DNA of 5,526 nt, taken from contig JAJYSW010000212.1 in NCBI GenBank assembly GCA_021793335.1, positions 1 to 5,526 on the forward strand, written 5' to 3'. Positions 1-5,526 of the stretch are shown piece by piece; position 1 is the first letter of the stretch, and every line of letters begins with the position of its first letter. The notes under the pieces were generated by a model. It was given only the letters and a program-made list of their open reading frames with translations, did not search any database and was not told the origin of the DNA. Position numbers and translations under genes: made by a program. The stretch is from Actinomycetes bacterium. Lineage in GTDB: Bacteria > Actinomycetota > Actinomycetes > Mycobacteriales > Micromonosporaceae.

Positions 1-1
1 A

Positions 2-1336
2 CCCGCGTTCCTGCACGCCCGTCAAGCCGCCCCTCATGAGCCCGTCTGGGCCGCCTCGCTCGCCTGGGTCTGGTTGAGGCAGGGCCGCAGGAGCGCTGCG
101 CGAGCGCTCATCGCCTCGCTCCCGCCTGTCGAGGACCTGCCGGTCGACCGGAACTGGCTCGCCACCCTGTGCCTCCTCGCCGTGGTCACCGCTGAGCTGC
201 GCGAGCTCGACACCGCGGCGCGTCTGCGCGAGGCGCTTCTGCGATTCGAAGGGCGACTGGTCACGATCGGGCTCGGCATCACCTGCTGGGGGACCGTGTC
301 GCGTCCGTTGGCACTGATCGCAGAGGCGTTCGGAGAACGGCAGGCCGCCATCGCCCATTACCGCAACGCCATCGAGATGTCGGCTCGGATCGGCGCTCAC
401 CCCTGGCTCGCCGAGGCCCAATCGGAGCTGGCGGCCTTGTTGTCGCAGCAGCCCGGTGACGAGGAGCAGCGCGAAGCGGCGGATTTGGCCTCCGAAGCCG
501 CGGCCACTGTGAGGGCGCTGCGGCTCCACGGCATCGAGAGCGTCGCCGGTGCGGTGCTCTCGGCGATCACCGAGCCGAAGCGGCCGCGACCGGCGAGCAT
601 GCCCGCTCCCCGGCCCGGGGCCGCCGTGAAGCCGAGGATCACGGTGCTCGGCGACTTCGAGGTCCGCACGGCCGATGACACGCCCGCGCGATGGCAGTCA
701 CGGAAGGCCCGGCAGCTTCTGAAGATCCTCATCGCGCGAAGAGGCATGTCGATCGGGCGACGGAATCTCATGCACATGCTCTGGCCCGAGGGGTCCGTCC
801 AGCAGGTCGCGAACAGATTCTCCGTGGCCGCCACGACCGTGCGTCGTGCATTCGACCCGACGGGCGCTCTTCCCCGCGATACGTACCTGGAGACCCAGAA
901 CGGGCTGGTCCGGCTGTGCGTCGAACGACTCGATATCGATGTCGAGCGCTTCCTCACCGGCGCGGAAGCGGCGCTCGCATCGGGAGCGTCGCCGGACACC
1001 AAGGCGAGTCAGCTGTTGGAGGCGCTGGCCATGTACACCGGTGAGACCTTCACGGACGAGATTGAGGAGCCCTGGGCCGAGGAGCTCCGGCGCGAGGTGC
1101 ACATCACCTTCTTCGCCGCGGCCCACACTTTGGCGGAGCTGTCCGAGAGCCTCGGAGACCAACTCGCGCGAGTCGAAGCCTATCGGCGAATCCTCGCCAT
1201 GGACGAGTACGACCAGCGCGCTCACGAGGGGCTCATCGATGCGCTGACCCGCTTGCGCTCACACGGGCAGGCCGCCGCGGCGCGCAGTGTGTACACGCAG
1301 CGCATGGCAGAGCTCGAACTGCCCGTCTCCACCTGA
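2..1336 (+). CDS. BTAD/SARP-type transcriptional regulator, C-terminal part (5' partial)
   Basis: The reading frame is open from base 2 to the TGA at 1334-1336 (444 residues visible) and enters from outside the window; the TTG at 74 is an internal Leu codon, not a convincing start. Visible order, counted from base 2: a helical TPR-like region to about residue 150, including 'GERQAAIAHYRNAIEMSARI', which resembles helical repeats in large ATPase regulators; a Pro/Arg-rich linker near 190-212; an OmpR-type winged helix from 'ITVLGDFEVR' (213) to about 290, with 'WQSRKARQLLKILI' and 'LMHMLWPEG'; and a BTAD domain from 'LDIDVERF' (310) to the end. Such proteins are cytoplasmic DNA-binding activators, often of secondary metabolism or stress genes. 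Most SARPs carry the winged helix and BTAD at the N-terminus; here they are C-terminal, as in long regulators with an N-terminal AAA/NTPase, which is inferred and not seen. The target genes cannot be told. Confidence 0.85.
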   Translation, partial: PAFLHARQAAPHEPVWAASLAWVWLRQGRRSAARALIASLPPVEDLPVDRNWLATLCLLAVVTAELRELDTAARLREALLRFEGRLVTIGLGITCWGTVSRPLALIAEAFGERQAAIAHYRNAIEMSARIGAHPWLAEAQSELAALLSQQPGDEEQREAADLASEAAATVRALRLHGIESVAGAVLSAITEPKRPRPASMPAPRPGAAVKPRITVLGDFEVRTADDTPARWQSRKARQLLKILIARRGMSIGRRNLMHMLWPEGSVQQVANRFSVAATTVRRAFDPTGALPRDTYLETQNGLVRLCVERLDIDVERFLTGAEAALASGASPDTKASQLLEALAMYTGETFTDEIEEPWAEELRREVHITFFAAAHTLAELSESLGDQLARVEAYRRILAMDEYDQRAHEGLIDALTRLRSHGQAAAARSVYTQRMAELELPVST

Positions 1337-1364
1337 CCGCATCACCGCGCGTCTCCCCGCGGTC

Positions 1365-1396
1365 CGGACGCCCGGGCCATGGGCCGCGTTCGTCCG
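1365..1396 (+). terminator. Candidate terminator stem after the BTAD regulator
   Basis: CGGACG (1365-1370) pairs perfectly with CGTCCG (1391-1396). The 20 bases between contain a small inner hairpin, GGCC-ATG-GGCC (1375-1385). The stem begins 28 bases after the regulator's stop codon. There is no U-run after it, which is common for GC-rich actinomycete terminators but also makes chance pairing possible in such DNA. Confidence 0.3.
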
Positions 1397-1425
1397 TGCT
1401 CGCGGCGGTTCCGCCGGGAGCGCAT

Positions 1426-1442
1426 GTCTCGATCACCGAGAC
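1426..1442 (-). terminator. Candidate terminator hairpin after sulP
   Basis: GTCTCG (1426-1431) and CGAGAC (1437-1442) form a perfect 6-bp stem with a 5-base loop, 8 bases beyond the SulP stop codon on the minus strand. A 5-bp stem CGGCG-GTTC-CGCCG lies just past it at 1403-1416. The hairpin could act in both directions between these convergent genes. No U-tract follows, so the call rests on stem and position only. Confidence 0.35.
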
Positions 1443-1450
1443 GAGGGCGC

Positions 1451-3187
1451 TCATTCGTCCGGTACGGGCGTGGTCGGCACGGTGGCCTGCGAGCGGTCCT
1501 CATCTTCGGGTCGGTCGGGCAGGACCCCCGCCGCGGCGAGGTGGCCGCGAGCGGCGGCGATGGCCTCGGGCGTGGACCCGAACAGGCGGCCGCCCCTGCG
1601 GAACGGCTCCAGGACACCGACGGCGTCGAGGGTCTTGGTGTGTTCGGACCGCAGCCCCGAGAGGTAGACGCGGATACCGCGGCCTTCGAGCCGCCCGATC
1701 GCGTCGCGCAGCACGAGCGCGCCGGTGGCGTCGATCGCGCTGATGCGAGAGAGCCGGATGATGACGGCGCGGACGTCGGCGACCTCGGAGAGCGTGAGCA
1801 GGAAGCGGTGCGCGGCGGCGAAGAACAGCGGCCCGTCGATGCGATAGGCGACGATATGCTCGGACAGCAGCGCGTGCTCGGCGACGTGGTGGTCCTCGTT
1901 CAACGGGACCGGTTCGATGCGCGCGGACCGGGCGATCTTGCGCAGCGCGAGCGCGCCGGCCAGGGCGATGCCGCCGATGACGGCCCAGATCAAGTCGACG
2001 GCGATGGTGATGATGGTGGTGAGCGCCAGAATCAGCGCGTCCGAACGGGAGGCTCTGGCCATGACCCGCACCGAGCCCACTTCGACCATGCGGACGGCGG
2101 TGGCGAGCAGGACTCCCGCCAAGGCCGCCAGCGGGATGCGGCCCACGAGCGGCGCGGCGGCGAACATGATGAGCGCCAAGACGAGCGCGTGAGTGAGCGA
2201 GGCGAGTCGGGAGACCGCGCCCGAGCGGACGTTGACCGCCGTGCGGGCGATGGCGGCCGTGGCGGGCACTCCGCCGAACAGGGGTGCGGCGAGGTTGGCC
2301 AGCCCCTGACCGAACAATTCGCGGTCGGGGTCGTGGCGCGAGTCCACCGTCATACCGTCGGCGACCGTTGCCGACAGCAGCGATTCCAAGGCGGCCAGGG
2401 CCGCGACGGCCACCGCAGCCCCGAGCAGGCCGGGGATCTCGGTGATATCGAGGAAGGCCAGTGACGGGGCGGGCAGCGAGGCGGGCAGTTCGCCGATCGG
2501 GGCGGTGTCCAGGCCGGCCCAGACGGTGATGATGGTGGCGAGGGCGACCGCCGGCAGCGAGAACGGGATTCCCGGGCGCACCCGCGCGCCGATGATCATG
2601 ACGGCGGCGACGCCGACGGCGAGCGCGATGGCGGGCCAGTTGGGCGCGGCGAGGTAGTCGCCGACCGCCTCCCAGGCGACGAGCGCGACGTTCGTTCCCT
2701 CGGGGATCGGCACACCGAGTGCAGTGGGGACCTGCTGGAGGAAGATCACCGCCGCGATGCCGATGGTGAATCCCTCGATGACGGGAACGGGAAGGTAGCG
2801 GATGAACCGTCCGGTCCTGGACACCGCCAAGGCGATGAGCAGGACCCCTGCGAGCAGGCCCACGGTGAGGACCCCGCCGGCCCCGTACTGGGCGACGATG
2901 GGCACGAGCACCACCGTCATCGCCCCGGTGGGTCCCGATACCTGGACGTTCGAGCCGCCGAAGACGGCGGCGATCGCGCCGGCGACCACGGCGGTCGCCA
3001 GGCCCGCCTCGGCTCCGAGACCGGAGGCGACGCCGAATCCGAGTGCCAGCGGCAGCGCGACGATGGCGACGGTCAACCCGGCGACCAGGTCCTTGGCGGG
3101 ACTGCGCCGCATCGAGGCCAGATCGGCGCTTCCGGGCAGGAGGCTGCGCAGCCGCCCCGGCGAGGTGCGGGCGGCGGTCGCGCTCAT
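1451..3187 (-). CDS. SulP-family (SLC26-type) inorganic anion transporter with STAS domain
   Basis: This 578-residue inner-membrane protein belongs to the SulP family, which moves sulfate, bicarbonate or related anions by proton or sodium symport or by exchange. After a short basic cytoplasmic N-terminus, hydrophobic segments run from about residue 34 to 415 (about a dozen visible; the family fold has 14). Family landmarks are 'NVQVSGPTGAMTVVLVP' (80-96), the TM3 substrate-site region, and 'AALESLLSATVADGM' followed by 'HDPDRELFGQGLAN' and 'FGGVPATAAIARTA' (265-317). A cytoplasmic STAS domain spans about 442-555, with the characteristic 'IDATGALVL' at 485-493. The acidic tail after 555 looks unstructured. 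Length is normal for bacterial SulP. The ATG overlaps the stop of the upstream arsR-like gene (ATGA, 3187-3184), so translation is probably coupled; its own Shine-Dalgarno is weak (GACGAG). The substrate cannot be read from sequence; no carbonic anhydrase or cys gene is nearby. Confidence 0.93.
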   Translation of the reverse strand: MSATAARTSPGRLRSLLPGSADLASMRRSPAKDLVAGLTVAIVALPLALGFGVASGLGAEAGLATAVVAGAIAAVFGGSNVQVSGPTGAMTVVLVPIVAQYGAGGVLTVGLLAGVLLIALAVSRTGRFIRYLPVPVIEGFTIGIAAVIFLQQVPTALGVPIPEGTNVALVAWEAVGDYLAAPNWPAIALAVGVAAVMIIGARVRPGIPFSLPAVALATIITVWAGLDTAPIGELPASLPAPSLAFLDITEIPGLLGAAVAVAALAALESLLSATVADGMTVDSRHDPDRELFGQGLANLAAPLFGGVPATAAIARTAVNVRSGAVSRLASLTHALVLALIMFAAAPLVGRIPLAALAGVLLATAVRMVEVGSVRVMARASRSDALILALTTIITIAVDLIWAVIGGIALAGALALRKIARSARIEPVPLNEDHHVAEHALLSEHIVAYRIDGPLFFAAAHRFLLTLSEVADVRAVIIRLSRISAIDATGALVLRDAIGRLEGRGIRVYLSGLRSEHTKTLDAVGVLEPFRRGGRLFGSTPEAIAAARGHLAAAGVLPDRPEDEDRSQATVPTTPVPDE

Positions 3188-3540
3188 GCTCGTCCCGTCG
3201 GAGCCCCGGAGGTGTGGGGCTCGCGCAGTTCGTCGAGCAGTTCGGCTTGTCCGGTGAGCATTTCGGTGAGGATGCGGCGAGCGGCTCGCATCAGGTCGGC
3301 CACGTCGGGCCCGGCCAGTTCGTAGGTGACGTTCGTGCCCTCTCTGCTGGAAGTGACGATGCCTGCTCGGCGCAGCACTGCGAGCTGCTGGGACAGGCTC
3401 GACGGTTCGATGCCGATGTCGGCCAGGAGCGAGCGGACCGGTTGCGGGCCTTCACCGAGTAGTTCGAGCACGCGGATGCGTACTGGATGCCCGAGCATCC
3501 GGAAGAATTCCGCCTTCGCCTGGTACAGCGGTACCGCCAT
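3184..3540 (-). CDS. ArsR/SmtB-family winged-helix regulator lacking cysteines
   Basis: This 118-residue dimeric DNA-binding regulator is first in an operon with the SulP transporter. 'FRMLGHPVRIRVLELL' (13-28) is the typical ArsR opening helix pair; the helix-turn-helix is about 36-60 with recognition helix 'SSLSQQLAVLRRAG'; the wing is 'IVTSSREGTNVTYELA' (61-76); a long C-terminal helix follows to about 107. The classic alpha-3 metal site (ELCVCDL type) is absent: the matching stretch is 'PVRSLLADIGIE' and the protein has no cysteine, so arsenite or thiol sensing by this site is unlikely despite the family name. The ATG at 3540-3538 has a good Shine-Dalgarno, GAGGGGG, 7 bases upstream. ArsR proteins mostly repress their own operon; the ligand here is unknown and may relate to the transported anion (inference). 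The yceI gene is divergent across an AT-rich control region. Confidence 0.92.
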   Translation of the reverse strand: MAVPLYQAKAEFFRMLGHPVRIRVLELLGEGPQPVRSLLADIGIEPSSLSQQLAVLRRAGIVTSSREGTNVTYELAGPDVADLMRAARRILTEMLTGQAELLDELREPHTSGAPTGRA

Positions 3541-3547
3541 GCCGTCG

Positions 3548-3554
3548 CCCCCTC
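3548..3554 (-). promoter_or_regulatory. Ribosome binding site of the arsR-like gene
   Basis: On the minus strand GAGGGGG ends 7 bases before the ATG. It is a strong anti-16S match and supports the 3540 start. It also shows that the operon's transcription start must lie upstream (higher coordinate) of about 3555. Confidence 0.65.
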
Positions 3555-3555
3555 G

Positions 3556-3573
3556 TTGATACTACTTTATCAA
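3556..3573. promoter_or_regulatory. Candidate ArsR operator: TTGATA-N6-TATCAA
   Basis: TTGATA (3556-3561) and TATCAA (3568-3573) form a perfect 6-bp inverted repeat with a 6-base spacer, just upstream of the arsR-like ribosome binding site. ArsR-family dimers bind AT-rich interrupted palindromes of about this size near their own promoters. The left arm doubles as a possible -35 box for the rightward promoter, so binding could also silence yceI. The link to this ArsR is inferred from position. Confidence 0.45.
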
Positions 3574-3584
3574 TTGAATACTTT
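3556..3584 (+). promoter_or_regulatory. Candidate promoter for yceI
   Basis: TTGATA (3556-3561, five of six matches to TTGACA) is followed after exactly 17 bases by TACTTT (3579-3584), a TANNNT-type -10 as often seen in actinomycetes. Transcription would start near 3591, giving a leader of about 110 bases before the YceI ATG. The -10 itself is poor, so this is one reasonable reading of the AT-rich stretch. A leftward promoter for arsR-sulP should lie in the same stretch, but no -35/-10 pair with good spacing stands out. Confidence 0.35.
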
Positions 3585-3598
3585 TGCAATTGTTGAAT
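3571..3598. repeat. Paired CAATTG palindromes and TTGAAT direct repeats
   Basis: CAATTG occurs at 3571-3576 and again at 3587-3592, 16 bases apart. TTGAAT occurs at 3574-3579 and 3593-3598, 19 bases apart, and the related TTGATA starts 18 bases before the first of these. The block 3556-3598 is about 77% A+T by hand count, an island in otherwise GC-rich DNA. The pattern looks like clustered regulator half-sites in the divergent control region. Confidence 0.5.
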
Positions 3599-3699
3599 CG
3601 CGGGCGGGTCGGTCCGTTGAGGCGCTGCTCACGAGCGCCATGGGAACGATGAGGGATAAACACTTGGCCCGGTCGGGCCGCGAAAGGTTCAATGAGCAC

Positions 3700-4215
3700 A
3701 TGGAACCGACACGAGACCACGGCCCCGGAGCGCCCCCGGCCGGCCGCTACGAGATCGACCCCGCCGCCTCCCGCCTCACGTTCACCACCAGGCACATGTT
3801 CGGGATGCTGCCCGTGCGCGGCTCCTTCGCGATCGCGGGCGGCGCCGTCGAGGTCGCCGAGCCGCTCACCGATTCGAGTGTTCGCGCCGAGGTCGACGCG
3901 GCGAGCTTCGACACCGGCAACGCGAAGCGGGACGAGCACGTCCGCTCGTCCGACTATCTCGACACCGATCGCCATCCCACGATGACGTTCGTCTCCGAGC
4001 GCATCGAAGGCGAGGCCCTCGTCGGCTCGCTCACCGCGCACGGCGTCACCCGGCCGGTCAAGCTCGCGGTCGAGCCCGGCGAGGTGTCGGACGGGTCGTT
4101 CACCGCGCGCGCGAGCGTCCGCATCGACCGCACCGACTTCGGTGTGACCACCGCCCCCGGCATGACCGGCCGCCACCTCGACGTGACGCTCGACGTCACG
4201 TGCGTGCGGCGCTGA
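3700..4215 (+). CDS. YceI-family lipocalin-like lipid-binding protein
   Basis: This 171-residue protein has the YceI fold, a beta barrel that in characterised members binds a polyisoprenoid chain. Family landmarks: 'GRYEIDPAASRLTFTTRHM' (15-33), 'VRGSFAIAGGAVEV' (39-52), 'SSVRAEVDAASFDTGNAKRDEHVRSSDYLD' spread over 59-88, 'HPTMTFVSERIEG' (92-104), 'LVGSLTAHGVTRPVKLAV' (107-124) and 'RTDFGV' (144-149). There is no signal peptide, so it is probably cytoplasmic, unlike E. coli YceI. The ATG at 3700 is chosen because it lies 14 residues before the conserved first strand, but its Shine-Dalgarno (GAAAGG, 3682-3687) is 12 bases away. In-frame alternatives are the TTG at 3664, with GAGGGA 7 bases upstream, and ATGs at 3649 and 3640. 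It is divergent from arsR-sulP and convergent with the UvrA-like gene. The ligand and pathway are unknown. Confidence 0.88.
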   Translation: MEPTRDHGPGAPPAGRYEIDPAASRLTFTTRHMFGMLPVRGSFAIAGGAVEVAEPLTDSSVRAEVDAASFDTGNAKRDEHVRSSDYLDTDRHPTMTFVSERIEGEALVGSLTAHGVTRPVKLAVEPGEVSDGSFTARASVRIDRTDFGVTTAPGMTGRHLDVTLDVTCVRR

Positions 4216-4217
4216 TC

Positions 4218-4237
4218 CGCCGGGCCTTCAATCGGCG
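4218..4237. terminator. Weak stem between yceI and the opposing gene
   Basis: CGCCG (4218-4222) pairs with CGGCG (4233-4237) across a 10-base loop, directly after the YceI stop codon. The stem is only 5 bp with no U-tract. A smaller CTGC-GGC-GCAG hairpin follows at 4238-4248. Either could help end the convergent transcripts, but chance pairing is likely in such GC-rich DNA. Confidence 0.2.
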
Positions 4238-4320
4238 CTGCGGCGCAGGACCTCTCGGAATGCCCGGGGCGCTCGACCCGTGAGGCGTTCGACGGTGTCG
4301 GTCGTGCGGTCCTCGGCGCC
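4228..4320 (-). pseudogene. Remnant C-terminal tail of an NmrA-type NAD(P)H-binding protein
   Basis: Directly after the UvrA-like stop codon, and in the same frame, the minus strand reads 30 further sense codons to a TGA at 4230-4228. The peptide begins GAEDRTTDTVERLTG and continues RAPRAFREVLRRSAD. This resembles the usual end of NmrA/NAD(P)H-binding oxidoreductases, where 'TD-V--vtGr-PrtF-ef' closes the protein. Third-position G/C is about 83% (25 of 30), like real coding DNA here. There is no room for the rest of the protein, since the UvrA-like gene occupies the DNA before it, so it would be a leftover after deletion. It could instead be chance, or an extension seen only on stop-codon readthrough. 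The family match is from memory of the motif, not a search. Confidence 0.35.
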
Positions 4321-5526
4321 TCAGCCGCCGACGTAATCCGCGAGATGCTCGCCGGTGAGTGTGGACCGGTTCGCGACCAGCTCGGCGGGAGTGCCCTCGA
4401 AGACCACCCGTCCGCCGCCGTGGCCGGCCCCCGGCCCCAGATCGATGATCCAGTCGGCGTGCGCCATGACCGCCTGGTGGTGCTCGACGACGATGACCGA
4501 CTTGCCGGCGTCGACGAGCCGGTCCAACAGGGCCAGCAGATGCTCGACGTCGGCGAGGTGCAGGCCCGTGGTCGGCTCGTCCAGGACATAGACCCCGCCC
4601 TTCTCGCCCATGTGGACGGCGAGTTTGAGCCGCTGCCGCTCGCCGCCCGAGAGCGTCGTGAGCGGCTGGCCGAGCTTGAGGTAGCCGAGCCCTACCTCGC
4701 CGAGACGCCGCAGGATCTTATGCGCGGCGGGCGTGCGGGCCTCGCCTTCGCCGAAGAACCGCTCGGCCTCGGCCACCGACATCGCGAGCACCTCGGTGAT
4801 GTCGCGCCCGCCGAGCCGGTACTCCAGCACCGAAGCCTGGAACCGTCTCCCCTCGCATTCCTCGCAGACCGATTCGACGGTGTCCATGATGCCCAGATCG
4901 GTGTAGATGACGCCCGCGCCCTTGCACGCCGGGCAGGCCCCCTCGGAGTTGGCGCTGAACAGGGCCGGTTTCACACCGTTCGCCTTCGCGAACGCCTTCC
5001 GGATCGGATCGAGCAGCTTCGTGTACGTCGCGGGGTTGCTGCGACGGGAACCGCGGATCGCGCCCTGGTCGATCGAGACCACGTCCTCACCCGCGGGGAG
5101 CGAACCTTGCACGAGCGAACTCTTGCCCGAACCGGCGACGCCGGTGACGACGGTGAGCACCCCGAGCGGGATGTCGACGTCGACGTCGACGAGGTTGTTC
5201 TCGTTCGCGCCCCGGATCTCCAGAGCACCCGAGGGCTTGCGCACCGTTTCCTTGAGCGCGGCCCGGTCGTCCAAGTGGCGGCCGGTGACGGTGCCGCTGC
5301 CGCGCAGTTCCTCGACGGTGCCCTCGAAACAGACGGTGCCGCCCGCCGTGCCCGCACCGGGGCCCAGATCCACGACATGGTCGGCGATGGCGATCGTCTC
5401 CGGTTCGTGCTCTACGACCAGCACCGTGTTGCCCTTGTCCCGCAACCGCAGCAACAGCTCGTTCATCCGCTGGACGTCGTGCGGGTGCAGGCCGATGGTC
5501 GGTTCGTCGAAGACATAGGTAGATCG
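4321..5526 (-). CDS. UvrA-like ABC ATPase, C-terminal 401 residues (5' partial)
   Basis: The frame runs in from the window edge; the ATG at 5466 is internal, because the 20 codons before it encode 'YVFDEPTIGLHPHDVQR', the Walker B of the first ATPase module. Visible order, counted from the edge: Walker B (4-14) and H-loop 'VVEHEP' of module one; Walker A 'GVAGSGKSS' (129-137) of module two; 'SIDQ' and 'RSNPATYT', typical of UvrA; a zinc finger with Cys 198, 201, 221 and 224 (CX2C-X19-CX2C); signature 'LSGGERQRLKLA' (292-303); Walker B 'VYVLDEPTTGLH' (312-323); and His 349. All second-module catalytic motifs look intact. The stretch between Walker A and the zinc finger is about 30 residues shorter than I recall for E. 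coli UvrA. This fits the compact UvrA paralogues of actinomycetes, some of which (DrrC type) are tied to resistance to DNA-binding drugs. Housekeeping repair UvrA is less likely, but the N-terminal half is needed to decide. Confidence 0.9.
   Translation of the reverse strand, partial: RSTYVFDEPTIGLHPHDVQRMNELLLRLRDKGNTVLVVEHEPETIAIADHVVDLGPGAGTAGGTVCFEGTVEELRGSGTVTGRHLDDRAALKETVRKPSGALEIRGANENNLVDVDVDIPLGVLTVVTGVAGSGKSSLVQGSLPAGEDVVSIDQGAIRGSRRSNPATYTKLLDPIRKAFAKANGVKPALFSANSEGACPACKGAGVIYTDLGIMDTVESVCEECEGRRFQASVLEYRLGGRDITEVLAMSVAEAERFFGEGEARTPAAHKILRRLGEVGLGYLKLGQPLTTLSGGERQRLKLAVHMGEKGGVYVLDEPTTGLHLADVEHLLALLDRLVDAGKSVIVVEHHQAVMAHADWIIDLGPGAGHGGGRVVFEGTPAELVANRSTLTGEHLADYVGG

Noticed and set aside
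74..76. TTG at 74 as the start of the BTAD regulator
   Set aside because: The frame is open back to the window edge with plausible helical protein sequence, so the gene continues upstream.
397..1247. Overlapping frames on both strands inside the BTAD gene (397-1002, 698-1225, 691-1044, 846-1247)
   Set aside because: None shows a recognisable domain. The BTAD frame has clear winged-helix and BTAD features throughout this stretch.
1379..2464. Long plus-strand open frame (361 codons) opposite the sulP gene
   Set aside because: Its product is a low-complexity Gly/Asp/Arg/Gln-rich sequence with no recognisable fold, and it is antisense to a clear SulP transporter. High GC keeps such frames open by chance.
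3184..3540. Arsenic-resistance regulator
   Set aside because: There are no cysteine ligands and no arsenic genes (arsB, arsC, acr3) nearby. The family name alone does not support arsenic sensing.
3487..3699. Upstream in-frame extension of yceI, giving a 242-residue protein
   Set aside because: The extension runs through the AT-rich control region and into the arsR-like coding sequence on the other strand. YceI homology begins only just after codon 3700.
3562..4176. Minus-strand open frame (204 codons) opposite yceI
   Set aside because: It is rich in Gly/Ala/Arg/Glu with no family resemblance, and it ends inside the AT-rich control region. It is the antisense shadow of the YceI gene.

Overview
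The window is high-GC DNA (by eye, strong G/C preference at third codon positions) that looks like an actinomycete chromosome. Pointers are a SARP-type BTAD regulator, the gene style, and a compact UvrA-like ATPase of a kind common in Actinobacteria. I cannot name the genus. No rRNA, tRNA, insertion sequence, CRISPR array or replication origin is visible.

Layout: (1) bases 2-1336, plus strand: the 3' part of a large regulator with a TPR-like helical region, a winged helix and a BTAD domain; its beginning lies outside the window. (2) 1337-1450: a short convergent gap with inverted repeats that could end transcription from both sides. (3) 3540 down to 1451, minus strand: a two-gene operon, arsR-like regulator then SulP anion transporter, overlapping by four bases (ATGA). 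(4) 3541-3699: an AT-rich divergent control region with a perfect TTGATA-N6-TATCAA inverted repeat and two CAATTG palindromes. (5) 3700-4215, plus strand: a YceI-family lipid-binding protein. (6) 4216-4320: a short convergent gap that carries, on the minus strand, what looks like the last 30 codons of a lost NmrA-type oxidoreductase. (7) 5526 down to 4321, minus strand: the C-terminal 401 residues of a UvrA-like double ABC ATPase whose start is outside the window.

The functional core is the arsR-sulP operon and the divergent yceI. The ArsR protein has no cysteine, so it probably does not use the classic thiolate metal site, and it is translationally coupled to an anion (sulfate or bicarbonate type) transporter. 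The shared intergenic DNA suggests one regulator may control both the transporter and the YceI protein. This is inference from arrangement and repeats. The flanking BTAD regulator and UvrA-like gene are convergent with this core and probably independent of it.

I found no clearly undescribed system. The items most worth checking are the control region with its Cys-free ArsR, and the gene remnant behind the UvrA-like gene.
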